Shown here piece after piece: positions 1 through 7,996 of a stretch of 64,000 nt of DNA. Numbering within the stretch: the first letter of the stretch is position 1; each line of letters starts with the position of its first letter. The notes below the pieces were generated by a model. The model was not told the DNA's origin. It saw nothing but the letters and a program-made list of their open reading frames with translations, and searched no databases. The stretch comes from Bog-532 sp963742865 (GTDB lineage: Bacteria; Actinomycetota; Actinomycetes; Streptosporangiales; Streptosporangiaceae). The position numbers and the translations under genes are program-made. The DNA lies in NCBI GenBank assembly GCA_963742865.1, contig CAVUNW010000035.1, forward strand, positions 62,001-126,000. Reading direction: 5' to 3'.

Positions 1-1440
1 TGCGGGGACAGCGCCCTGGCCCTCGCCATCCTGCTCGAAGTGGGCCGCCAGGCCTGGGAGCGGCAGGAACTGAGGGCGGCCGCGGCCATCGGCGATGCTC
101 CTGCCGCCCTCTCCGGCACCGCGGACCTGCTGGCCACGTTCCCGCTGGAGCGCGTCCTGCTGATTGACCGCCGCTCCCACGATCTGCGGCGCGAATACCT
201 GGCCACGTGTTCCCGGTCGATGAGCCAGGCCCTGCCCGCCGTGTTCCCGAGGCCGGAGACATGGCCGGAAGGGCTGCTCGCCATGCTGGACGGCATGACG
301 CCGGCCGGTGCCGCCGAGACCGCCGTGGTCATCGCCGACACCCTGTCCGAACGCACGATGCACGAGGCAGGCCGGGTGGCACGGCTGCATCCGGCGATCC
401 CCGTTTTCGCGCTGACATCAGACGGGGCGGGCACGAGCGACCCGATCTTCGACTCGCTGCGGCCATTTCACCGGTCTCTGCTCGTGGATGGTGAGGTCCC
501 GCCCGACGCCTGGACCAGGGTCGCCAGGCACTGGCACGAATGTTTCCGTCTCCGCCATCCGGCCGTGCCCGGCGACCCACGGGCCCTTACCCGGCGGCCC
601 TGGGCTGCGCTCGACGAGTTCATCCGCCAGGACAACATCCTCCAGCTGCGTTCGATCATGGCTGCGGTCGTGGAGCGCGGGCGCCGGTGGGTGCCTGCGC
701 GCTCCGTCGCGCCCGGCAGTTTCATCGAACTGAGCGAACATGACCTGGAGCAGGTCGCGCGGGCGGAGCACACCCGGTGGTTCCGGCGACGGCTGGCGGC
801 GGGCTGGTCCGCCGGCCGGGATCGTCCCGCCCGGCGCAGGCTGGCGAACCGCGTAGCGCTCGTCAACAACCGGGTGGTCCCCTGGGCCGACCTTCCGGCG
901 GACGAGCGCTCCCGCCAGATCGAGTACCTGCGATCCCAGCTGGTGCAGCTGGAAGACGTGGGCTTTCTGCCCGTCGTGCCGGCCGGCGGACCGCTTGGGG
1001 CCGCTCTTTTCCGGCGGATCGGCACCGTTGAAGCGAAGCGGCTGGATGCCCGGCGGATGTGGACCCGGCGGTCCGGCGGTGTGTCCCGTGATGAGTCCCG
1101 TGATGAGTCCCGTGATGAACTGTGCGGTGACGCCGGCGACTGGCGGGTCTTTGACGACTCCGGCGACGAACGGACGGTCCGGGACGCCGAATTCCGTGCC
1201 AGCCACCAGCCGCTTGGCGGGGAGAAGTGGCTCCGCACCGGCATGTTCACCGCCTGGCAGGTGAGCGAGACCCAGATCCTGCGGACGATCGAAGGCCGGG
1301 CCATCGCCCGGGCCGGAGACTGGGTCGTTGAAGGACGTGGCGGTGAACGGTGGCCGGTCACCGACGAGCAGTTCCGGCGGACCTACCGGGCCGGCAACGG
1401 CCACCCGACCACCCCGGACAGGCCGCAGGACTCACCATAG
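1..1440 (+). CDS. RyR-domain protein, 5' end outside window
   Basis: The reading frame is already open at base 1, so the N-terminus lies upstream; the GTG at 40 is internal. Around 735-985 it has the RyR (ryanodine receptor Ry) signature: an acidic helix, the A-R-A-E-H-T-R-W core, and a downstream P-W-x-D-L-P segment. Known bacterial RyR proteins often carry an N-terminal TrkA_N/Rossmann region and are suspected ligand sensors in ion-channel, conflict or nucleotide-signalling settings; no substrate is established. The N-terminal part here shows a plausible but unproven alpha/beta fold. After the RyR domain comes a low-complexity SRDE tandem, then about 100 residues of unknown function. The last 9 bases overlap the convergent ogt gene. 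Confidence 0.75.
   Translation, partial: CGDSALALAILLEVGRQAWERQELRAAAAIGDAPAALSGTADLLATFPLERVLLIDRRSHDLRREYLATCSRSMSQALPAVFPRPETWPEGLLAMLDGMTPAGAAETAVVIADTLSERTMHEAGRVARLHPAIPVFALTSDGAGTSDPIFDSLRPFHRSLLVDGEVPPDAWTRVARHWHECFRLRHPAVPGDPRALTRRPWAALDEFIRQDNILQLRSIMAAVVERGRRWVPARSVAPGSFIELSEHDLEQVARAEHTRWFRRRLAAGWSAGRDRPARRRLANRVALVNNRVVPWADLPADERSRQIEYLRSQLVQLEDVGFLPVVPAGGPLGAALFRRIGTVEAKRLDARRMWTRRSGGVSRDESRDESRDELCGDAGDWRVFDDSGDERTVRDAEFRASHQPLGGEKWLRTGMFTAWQVSETQILRTIEGRAIARAGDWVVEGRGGERWPVTDEQFRRTYRAGNGHPTTPDRPQDSP
1084..1119 (+). repeat. 12-bp tandem repeat x3 in RyR gene
   Basis: Three head-to-tail copies of TCCCGTGATGAG (the last ends GAA) encode SRDE three times. The unit is a multiple of three, so copy-number change would keep the frame. 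Confidence 0.9.
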
Positions 1441-1950
1441 GCCCGGGGTATGCCCCGCGTGTGCCTGCTCCAGGTCCAGGAGGAACCGCTTGCGCTTCAG
1501 GCCGCCGGCATAGCCGGTCAGCTTGCCGGTGCTGCCGACGATCCGGTGGCACGGGATCAGGATGGACAACGGGTTCCGGCCCACCGCGGCGCCGGTCTCC
1601 TGGGCCGTGACGCCGCCGCCCAGCCGCAGGGCCAGGTCACCGTAGGTCGTCGTCTCCCCGTACGGGACCTGCGCGATCAGCTCCCAGACCCGCCGCTGCA
1701 GTTCGTCACCCCGGGCATCGAGTGGCAGGTCGAAAATGGTCCGCGCGCCGGCCAGGTACTCGTCCAGCTGACGGCGGGCGTCATCGAACCCCCGGTCCGT
1801 TTCCCTGCCGAACGAGGCTTGATCGGGCCGGTACCAGTGATGCGGGAAGTACAGGCCGACGAGCCGCCCGGCGTCCCGCACGATCGTCAGGTCGCCGAGC
1901 GGGGTGCGGTGCACCGTGTGCTCGGCGGTAGTCGTGGCCGTGCCGGTCAT
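1432..1950 (-). CDS. ogt: Methylated-DNA--protein-cysteine S-methyltransferase
   Basis: Suicide repair enzyme that moves the methyl group of O6-methylguanine (or O4-methylthymine) onto its own cysteine. The I-P-C-H-R-I-V-G active-site motif is intact at about residues 130-137, followed by the usual G-K-L-T-G-Y-A-G-G-L-K-R-K-R segment. The start is the ATG at 1950 (172 residues, normal for Ogt), chosen because GGAGGAAAG sits just upstream; the frame stays open further upstream but without similarity. Its promoter is divergent from the sigma-factor operon at 2097, which holds a second alkyltransferase. The 3' end overlaps the RyR gene by 9 nt. Confidence 0.93.
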   Translation of the reverse strand: MTGTATTTAEHTVHRTPLGDLTIVRDAGRLVGLYFPHHWYRPDQASFGRETDRGFDDARRQLDEYLAGARTIFDLPLDARGDELQRRVWELIAQVPYGETTTYGDLALRLGGGVTAQETGAAVGRNPLSILIPCHRIVGSTGKLTGYAGGLKRKRFLLDLEQAHAGHTPGLW

Positions 1951-2096
1951 GACTTTCCTCCTCCGGAAATGGCTTCCCTGGGTAAACGCGGCAGCGCCGC
2001 CGTTCGTGAGGTCACCGTGTGCCCCCCATCGGGCCGCATGGGGAGAATGAACCGCACGCGACCTCACGGAACCGAGTATCGGGACGTCTTCAGGGC

Positions 2097-2591
2097 ATGA
2101 CTGGCAAACCGCCGTTCGAGACGGTCGTCTCCGCGCACGGTGGCACCGTCCTGCGCGTCTGCCGCGCCGTTCTCGGCCCGGCAGACGCCGATGACGCCTG
2201 GTCGGAGACGTTCCTGGCGGCGATGAAGGCCTATCCCGGCCTGCCCGCTGACGCGAACGTCGAAGCCTGGCTGGTGACCATCGCGCACCGCAAGGCCATC
2301 GACGTCACCCGGGCAGCGGCCCGCCGGGCCGTCCCGCTGGCCGAGATCCCAGACGCCGGGGCCACCGCTGACGATGGCGACCGGGGCCTGGACGGCGACC
2401 TCGCCGAGGCGCTGACCAGGCTGCCGGCCCGGCAGAAACAGGCCGTGGCCTACCACTACCTGGCCGGCCTGCCGTACGGCGACGTCGCCGCCATCCTCGG
2501 CGGCACCGCGGATGCCGCGCGGCGCGCCGCCGCCGACGGCATCGCCAAACTCCGGCGCTCCTACCCGGGCGCTCGCGTGAGGAGCCAATGA
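2097..2591 (+). CDS. ECF-like RNA polymerase sigma factor
   Basis: A 164-residue group-4-type sigma factor. Residues 1-75 resemble region 2 (D-D-A-W-S-E-T-F then an A-W-L-V-T-I-A-H-R-K-A helix that would bind the -10 element). Residues 100-155 resemble region 4 (L-P-A-R-Q-K-Q-A-V then an HTH). The ATG at 2097 starts the conserved part; an upstream in-frame start at 2019 gives unconserved sequence. Its stop overlaps the start of the next alkyltransferase gene (ATGA at 2588), implying translational coupling. Together with the oxygenase at 3215 this suggests a dedicated alkylation-response regulon. That role is inferred from context. Confidence 0.85.
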   Translation: MTGKPPFETVVSAHGGTVLRVCRAVLGPADADDAWSETFLAAMKAYPGLPADANVEAWLVTIAHRKAIDVTRAAARRAVPLAEIPDAGATADDGDRGLDGDLAEALTRLPARQKQAVAYHYLAGLPYGDVAAILGGTADAARRAAADGIAKLRRSYPGARVRSQ

Positions 2592-3218
2592 TGAACACCG
2601 ATGAACTGAACCCCGATGAGCTGGCCCGCGACCTGACCCGCGCCTTCCCGGCCGCTCCCGCCGAGCTGAGCCGGCTGCACGAACGGCTGACGGCCGCAGC
2701 CCAGCGTGACGGCATCCTGGATGTGGCCTACCGGACCATCGACAGCCCGGTCGGCTCGCTGCTGCTGGCCGCGACCGAGCAGGGCCTGATCCGCGTCGCC
2801 TACGCCAGCGAGGGCCACGAGGCCGTCCTGCAGACCCTGGCGATGAGGATCAGCCCGCGCATTCTGCACGCTCCCGGCCGCCTGGACGCGGCCGCCCGGG
2901 AGCTCGGCGAGTACTTCGCCGGCCATCGGCGCCGCTTCGACCTGCCGCTGGACCTGCAGCTGTCGGCGGGTTTCCGGCGGACCGTGCTGAGCCACCTGAC
3001 CGAGATCGATTACGGCCGCACGGCCAGCTACGCCGCCGTCGCTCAGCTGGCCGGCCAGCCCGAAGGCGGTCCGCGCGGTCGGTACCGCCTGCGCGACCAA
3101 CCCATTGCCCGTCGTCGTGCCGTGTCATCGTGTCGTCCGGTCTGACGGCCAGATGGGCGGGTATCTGGGCGGCCCGGACGCCAAACGGACGCTGCTCAGC
3201 CTGGAGGCCGCGGCATGA
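2588..3218 (+). CDS. Second O6-alkylguanine alkyltransferase, one frameshift
   Basis: Residues 1-45 are an acidic, helical extension not found in plain Ogt; the methyltransferase N-domain and DNA-binding domain follow. The first frame reads to about 3062 and would end at 3145. The true C-terminus, with P-V-V-V-P-C-H-R-V-V and a G-G-Y-L-G-G tail, is in the +1 frame and stops at 3216-3218. Removing one G at about 3062-3064 restores G-Q-P-K-A-V-R-A-V-G, so this is a single-base insertion, either a consensus error or a recent mutation. The PCHR cysteine codon is at 3123-3125. The start overlaps the sigma-factor stop, and the stop overlaps the oxygenase start (ATGA at 3215). The extension could interact with the co-encoded sigma factor, but this is untested. 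Confidence 0.85.
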
Positions 3219-3934
3219 GCGCGGTCGCCCCGTGGCCGGACCGCACCGGCGCCGCCCCTTGGGACCCGGTCCAGGACGACCTGGACGCCTACGGCTGTGC
3301 GCTGACCGGGCCGCTGCTCACCCCCGGCGAGGCCGCCGGTATCGCGGCGCTCTATCCCGACGACTCCCGGTTCCGGGCCACGATCGACATGGGCCGGTAC
3401 CGCTTCGGCGAGGGCGAATACCGCTACTTCGCTGAGCCGTTCCCGGAGGCCGTCACCGCGCTCAAGGAGGCGCTCTACCCGAAGCTCCTGCCGATTGCCC
3501 GGGACTGGTGGTCCCGGCTGGGCCGGGAGACCCCCTGGCCGGACCGCCTGGAGGACTGGCTGGAGATGTGCCACGCCGCCGGCCAGACCAAGCCGACGCC
3601 GATCCTGCTCCGGTATGGTCCCGGCGGCTGGAACGCCCTGCACCGGGATCTGTATGGCGAGCTGGTGTTCCCGCTCCAGGTCGTGATCAACCTCAGTGCT
3701 CCCGGCACCGATCACACCGGCGGCGAGTTCCTGCTCTACGAACAGCGTCCCCGGGCCCAGTCCCGCGCTACCGCCACCCTGATCCCGCAGGGCCACGGGC
3801 TGGTGTTCACCACCCGCGACCGCCCGGTGAAGTCCCGGAACGGCTGGTCGGTGGCACCCGTCCGGCACGGCGTGTCGGTGATCCGTTCCGGCCGGCGTTT
3901 CAGCCTCGGGCTCGTCTTCCACGACGCGGCCTGA
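3215..3934 (+). CDS. 2OG-Fe(II) oxygenase, AlkB-like repair context
   Basis: A 239-residue Fe(II)/2-oxoglutarate dioxygenase. It shows the L-H-R-D iron motif (HxD) at about residues 147-150, a G-G-E-F-L-L strand at about 169-174, and a distal R-H-G-V-S near residue 217, followed by the R-R-F-S-L-G-L-V-F-H segment that would bind 2OG. Members of this COG3826-type family are often encoded next to Ada/Ogt genes in actinomycetes, which suggests oxidative dealkylation of nucleic acid; the substrate is inferred. It is coupled by a 4-nt overlap to the upstream alkyltransferase and forms the third gene of the sigma operon. Confidence 0.85.
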   Translation: MSAVAPWPDRTGAAPWDPVQDDLDAYGCALTGPLLTPGEAAGIAALYPDDSRFRATIDMGRYRFGEGEYRYFAEPFPEAVTALKEALYPKLLPIARDWWSRLGRETPWPDRLEDWLEMCHAAGQTKPTPILLRYGPGGWNALHRDLYGELVFPLQVVINLSAPGTDHTGGEFLLYEQRPRAQSRATATLIPQGHGLVFTTRDRPVKSRNGWSVAPVRHGVSVIRSGRRFSLGLVFHDAA

Positions 3935-4008
3935 GCGGAACGTGGGATCTACGGCCCGGCGCGGGTAGCGTGGTGAGCGGCCCCGCACCGCGAGCCCCGA
4001 GGAGACAG

Positions 4009-4377
4009 ATGCCCAACCAGCTGGCCAGCACGATGACGGTACAGGAGATCGCCCGCCAGGCGGCCGAAGCTATCAGCGCGCTGAACCACCTGACGCACGG
4101 CGGCGGAGAGCTGACCGGCCCCAGGGAGGTCCGTGACGTCATCGCCAGCCTCGGCCTGATGGGCCAGGGCCTGCCGCAGCTATGCGAGGAGCTGGCCCGC
4201 TTCCTGGTCACCCATCACGAGGATGGGCAGGTCGCGCACGACTCCGGCCAGGACCCTGACCTGTCTGTCGCTGAGGTGACCGAGGCCCTCGCGGCCGCGG
4301 GGCAGGCGGCGGACATGATGACCGCGGCCCTGGACGAGGCGTATAACGCCTCGGCGGAGCTGAGAGCCGCGCGCTGA
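4009..4377 (+). CDS. Conserved actinobacterial helical protein, unknown function
   Basis: A 122-residue acidic, mostly helical protein beginning MPNQLASTMTVQEIARQ, with no signal peptide or membrane segment. The start at 4009 follows a GAGGAGA box at 3998-4005; a longer open frame upstream is only a shadow of the oxygenase gene. The helical stretches (residues 10-30, 50-70, 85-120) resemble small actinomycete proteins often annotated as hypothetical. It follows the repair operon after a 74-nt gap and may be independent. No function is assigned. Confidence 0.7.
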   Translation: MPNQLASTMTVQEIARQAAEAISALNHLTHGGGELTGPREVRDVIASLGLMGQGLPQLCEELARFLVTHHEDGQVAHDSGQDPDLSVAEVTEALAAAGQAADMMTAALDEAYNASAELRAAR

Positions 4378-4409
4378 TCCAGCGCAGCGCCAGACCCAGC
4401 AGTGCCGAT

Positions 4410-4424
4410 CCGGCCTGAGGCCGG
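4410..4424. terminator. Weak hairpin between convergent genes
   Basis: CCGGCC-TGA-GGCCGG forms a 6-bp GC stem between the convergent ends at 4377 and 4465. It is short and has no T tract. Confidence 0.3.
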
Positions 4425-4464
4425 TCACCACCCCTCGCGGGCCCGTTCGGCTGGCTAATCGGCC

Positions 4465-4836
4465 CTAGTCGCCGTAGATGGCGGCCGATATGACCGGGGT
4501 GCTGCCCGTGGGCGTGACGGTGATCGTGTTACCGCTGGTGGTGGTGGTCGTTGAGCTGCCCGGCCCGGACGACACACCGTTCCCGTCACCGTAAATCCCC
4601 GACGACACACCGTTCCCGTCGCCGTAAATCGCCGGCACGCTCGTGCTGTCGCCGTAGATCATCGCGTCCAGCGTCGCCTTGACCGGCGCCGCATTGCGGG
4701 CGGCCGAATGGCTGACGGTAGCGGCCACGGAGCGCGCGCTGCTGTGACCCGCGAAGTAGCCGGCGCCCAGTGCAACCACGAGTATGAGTGTCCCGAGGAC
4801 ACTTGCGGCGGCGGCTACGGCTCTTTTCACGTTCAC
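4465..4836 (-). CDS. Small membrane-anchored IYGD-repeat protein
   Basis: A 123-residue protein. Residues 1-7 are basic, and residues 8-30 form one hydrophobic segment (signal anchor or signal peptide). The rest is an exported Ser/Thr/Gly-rich tail. The tetrapeptide I-Y-G-D occurs four times: after A-M, in two tandem I-Y-G-D-G-N-G-V-S-S-G units, and as the last four residues of the protein. A five-threonine run lies between the repeats and the C-terminus. No known domain is recognised. The exact C-terminal placement of IYGD suggests a short recognition or docking motif, but this is speculation. Convergent with the 4009 gene. Confidence 0.65.
   Translation of the reverse strand: MNVKRAVAAAASVLGTLILVVALGAGYFAGHSSARSVAATVSHSAARNAAPVKATLDAMIYGDSTSVPAIYGDGNGVSSGIYGDGNGVSSGPGSSTTTTTSGNTITVTPTGSTPVISAAIYGD
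4568..4633 (-). repeat. 33-bp tandem repeat encoding IYGDGNGVSSG
   Basis: Two adjacent 33-bp units (4568-4600 and 4601-4633) differ at very few positions and encode the 11-residue repeat of the IYGD protein in frame. Confidence 0.85.
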
Positions 4837-5312
4837 GTCTTCTCCTCGCTGTCTCCTAAGTGACGCGGAGCCAGTGCCAGTGGTGTACCGATCTGCAGGC
4901 CGACTTGCCGAAAACCGGAGGATTCGGGGGGTTCGTCCCGATCTTTCCAGAAAAAGCCGGTCGCGACCAGGACCAGGCCGGGCGCTGCACTCTCCGGAGA
5001 CCCCACAATCGCGCGTCCCGCGCGCCCCGTCCCGGCGAGCGGGCAGCAGACAGAAGCGTACGTCCAGGGCGGGGTTGCGACAAGATCACGCGGCTAATGG
5101 GTTTTCGTGCGAATACCCCAAAGTGACACCCGGGGCGCGCAGCGGGACAACTGATCCGCGCTTCCGGCGAATTCCAGCCCGGGATGGTGACCCGGGCGCA
5201 GGCGCCGAATACCTGCCGGCGACATCGCTGGCTGACGGCCACGCGGGTGTGACCCTGCTACCCGGGAGGTAGACGGCGCGTCCGGGAACCCGTCGGCCCG
5301 GCAGATGCGACG
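4837..5312. other. 476-bp intergenic region, no gene seen
   Basis: Holds the upstream region of the IYGD gene (minus) and of the adenine methylase (plus). Open frames here have no family resemblance and no ribosome-binding site. The segment around 5090-5125 is locally less GC-rich. No strong inverted repeat was noticed. Confidence 0.5.
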
Positions 5313-6380
5313 ATGGTGCGCGTGACCGCCGCCGCCGGGGTGCCCCGGGCTGACCTGCCAGGCGCCCTCAGCCGGACCGGCGCCTTTCCGCGGCTGCGCT
5401 ACATGGGTTCCAAGTACCGCCTCGTCCCGCACCTCGCCGCGGTATTCGACGAGGTGGGCGGGGCGACCGCGCTCGACGCGTTCTCTGGCAGCGGGGTCGT
5501 GTCCTACCTGCTGAAGGCGCTCGGCTACCAGGTCACCGCGAACGACTTCCTGCACTTCCCGGCGGCCATCTCCGAGGCCACCGTGGTCAACCAGGGAGTC
5601 ACCCTGACCGCGGAGGACATCGGCGCGATCTGCGGCCCGGCCGCGGACGACCGGGACTTTATCCAGCGCACGTTCGAGGGCCTGTACTTTACCGGCGAGG
5701 ACCTCCGGTTTCTCGACTCCGCCTGGTCACACGTAGACCAGCTGACCGGCGCGAAACGGGCCATGGCCGTCTCTGCGCTGGTGCTCGCGGCGGCGCGCAA
5801 GCAGCCCCGGGGCGTCTTCACCGTGACCGGGCTACGTTACGACGACGGCCGCCGGGACCTGCGGCTGCCGCTGCGCGAGCACTTCCGGGAGCGGGCCGCC
5901 GGGTACAACCGGGTGGTCTTCGACAGCGGGCAGCCCTGCACCGCCCGGACCGGGGATGTCTTCGACGTCGGCCCGCAGGCGTTCGACCTGGTGTACCTCG
6001 ATCCGCCCTACGCACCGCCGAGGGACGACAACTGCTACATCAAGCGGTACCACTTCCTCGAAGGGCTGAGCACGTACTGGCGCGGCCAGCAGATCATGCC
6101 GCAGACCCGCACGAAGAAGCTGGCCAAGCGGTACACGCCGTTCTCCTACGCCCGGACCGTTACCGGCGCGCTGCGCCGCACCCTGGCCCAGTTCCGCGGC
6201 TCCGTCATCGTGCTGTCGTACTCCTCCAACGCGGTGCCGGATGTGGCCACCATCGAGACCCTGCTGCGCGAGGTCAAGGACGACGTGCAGATCCGGCCGG
6301 TCGAGCACACCTATTCGTTCGGCACGCACGCCGCCGCCCGCCGCCGCACCGCGCGCGAGTACCTGTTCATCGCCCGGTAA
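5313..6380 (+). CDS. Orphan DNA adenine methyltransferase (D12 class)
   Basis: N6-adenine methyltransferase using S-adenosylmethionine. The R-Y-M-G-S-K-Y start region (about residues 29-35) and D-A-F-S-G-S-G (about 54-60) form the SAM site. The catalytic Y-L-D-P-P-Y has its Asp at residue 230. 355 residues is longer than Dam (about 280) but fits the D12/MethyltransfD12 group. No restriction endonuclease, specificity subunit or phage gene is adjacent, so it looks like a solitary methylase with an epigenetic or anti-restriction role. The target sequence cannot be read from the protein. The first 25 residues are weakly conserved, so the start may lie further downstream. Confidence 0.85.
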   Translation: MVRVTAAAGVPRADLPGALSRTGAFPRLRYMGSKYRLVPHLAAVFDEVGGATALDAFSGSGVVSYLLKALGYQVTANDFLHFPAAISEATVVNQGVTLTAEDIGAICGPAADDRDFIQRTFEGLYFTGEDLRFLDSAWSHVDQLTGAKRAMAVSALVLAAARKQPRGVFTVTGLRYDDGRRDLRLPLREHFRERAAGYNRVVFDSGQPCTARTGDVFDVGPQAFDLVYLDPPYAPPRDDNCYIKRYHFLEGLSTYWRGQQIMPQTRTKKLAKRYTPFSYARTVTGALRRTLAQFRGSVIVLSYSSNAVPDVATIETLLREVKDDVQIRPVEHTYSFGTHAAARRRTAREYLFIAR

Positions 6381-6582
6381 CAGGCTGCCGGGACGGCACG
6401 ACAGGCGCTGAGGACCACCCCCGTGTTCGCGGCGACCGTCTGAGCTCGGGCTGAGCGAGAGGTCGCATTGCCCCCTCCCCGCCGGCGCAAAGCCAATATG
6501 CTGGCCCAGATTGGCGCGATCGAGCTTTTCCCGGTCGTTCCGTGCGCACATCCGACGTACCCGCGAGCGAATCAGGAGACGC

Positions 6583-7929
6583 ATGGGGGGTTACCGGCGG
6601 TTTTGCGTTCAATGTGGCAGTGAACTGAAGCAGGACGCCCGTTTCTGCGCGAACTGCGGACAGCCTGCCGCGGCGAACAGTCCGCAACCTGCCGTGACGG
6701 GTGAGCACGATGGAGCTACACGCGACCTCCAGCCCCCTCCGTTTCCTCCTGCCTGGGACGCCTCCGCCGTCCCGCCCGACGGGGCCCTGCTCCCGCCGCC
6801 CGGTTCCGCCCGTCCGCCGCAGGACGCCCCGTTCCCGCCGCCGAATGCTCCGTTCCCGCCCGACGGCTCCCGCTTCCCGCCCCAGGACGTCCCGTTCCCT
6901 CCGGAAGGCACGCGCTTCCCGCCGGAGGCACCCCGCTTCCTGCCCGAGGCCTCCCGGTTCCCCGCGGACGACGGGTCCGGTCTGGCGGCTGCCCGTCCGC
7001 CCAAACCGCCGGACAGCTTCGGCTTTCCCCCGCAGGACGCACCCCGGCCGCCCGGAAGCTCCGACGCCACCGCCCGGCTCCAGAACGGTCCGGCGGCGCC
7101 GTCGCAGGGGCTGGCGCTGCCGTCCGCCTACCCGGCGGCCGCGTCCGCGCTCCCGGCTCCGGGACCGCCCACCGCGACCGGGCCGCTCTACCCGGCGCCG
7201 GCCACCGGCGATACGGCCCAGTTCTCCCGGAACTGGATGAACGACGTGGGCTTGCGCCCGCAATGGGAGCCGTCGCCGGCCCCCGGCGCGGGCCAGGACA
7301 CCGGGACCAGGGAGCGTCCCCGCCGCCTGCTGCTCGCCGGCCTCATTGCCCTGGTCGCTGCGGTCATCGTCGTGCCGGCCGTGCTCATCGCGCACTCGCT
7401 GCACGGCATCACGGGCGGCAGCGCCGCGGCCCAGCCCACCACGAAACAGCCGGCGCGCAACGGCGCGACGGCGGCCCCGTCGCAGCGGGCCGCGGCCGCC
7501 AGCCTGGCCGCCCTGCTGGCGCAGACAGCCACCGACCGCAGCTCGATCGTGAACGCGGTTGGCGCCGTTGAGCACTGCACAGCTGCCCTGGCCCAGGCCC
7601 CGCAGGTCTTCCAGAACGCGGCCGCCTCGCGGCAGCGCCTGCTCCAGCAGCTCGCCGGCCTGTCCGGGCGTTCCGCGCTGCCCGCGGCGATGCTCCAGGA
7701 ACTGACCGGCGCGTGGCAGGCGTCGGCCGCCGTGGACACCGATCTTGGCAAGTGGGCGCAGGACGAGGCGGCCGGCGGGTGCAAGCCGAACGACCACGCC
7801 AACGCCAACTACCAGGCGTCGGTCGGCCCCGACGGCCAGGCGACGAACGACAAGACGGCGTTCGTGACCAGCTGGAACGCGATCGCCACCAAATACGGGC
7901 TGACCCAGTACCGGACTAGCCAGCTCTGA
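6583..7929 (+). CDS. Zinc-ribbon, proline-rich, single-pass membrane protein
   Basis: The start at 6583 is set by AGGAG at 6574-6578 and by the zinc ribbon that begins at once: CVQC then CANC, four cysteines in CxxC pairs (residues 7-30). Residues about 60-160 are a Pro/Phe/Arg-rich linker of imperfect F-P-P-(D/E)-G-x-R type units. One membrane helix lies near residues 245-270. An outer domain of about 175 residues with two or more cysteines follows. The layout (cytosolic ribbon, disordered linker, one helix, extracytoplasmic domain) is common in actinobacterial envelope proteins of unknown role. No partner gene is obvious. Confidence 0.75.
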   Translation: MGGYRRFCVQCGSELKQDARFCANCGQPAAANSPQPAVTGEHDGATRDLQPPPFPPAWDASAVPPDGALLPPPGSARPPQDAPFPPPNAPFPPDGSRFPPQDVPFPPEGTRFPPEAPRFLPEASRFPADDGSGLAAARPPKPPDSFGFPPQDAPRPPGSSDATARLQNGPAAPSQGLALPSAYPAAASALPAPGPPTATGPLYPAPATGDTAQFSRNWMNDVGLRPQWEPSPAPGAGQDTGTRERPRRLLLAGLIALVAAVIVVPAVLIAHSLHGITGGSAAAQPTTKQPARNGATAAPSQRAAAASLAALLAQTATDRSSIVNAVGAVEHCTAALAQAPQVFQNAAASRQRLLQQLAGLSGRSALPAAMLQELTGAWQASAAVDTDLGKWAQDEAAGGCKPNDHANANYQASVGPDGQATNDKTAFVTSWNAIATKYGLTQYRTSQL

Positions 7930-7996
7930 CGTGGTCAGCTCCGCAGCCATGTCCGTTAAGGCAATTGATCGTGAACTTGATCCTGAATTTCCGCGA

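Noticed and set aside
4856..5242. 128-codon minus-strand frame in the gap before the adenine methylase
   Set aside because: Composition looks like translated noncoding DNA; no start signal or homology pattern.
6367..7950. 527-codon minus-strand frame opposite the zinc-ribbon gene
   Set aside because: Arg/Gly-rich shadow with no motif or ribosome-binding site.
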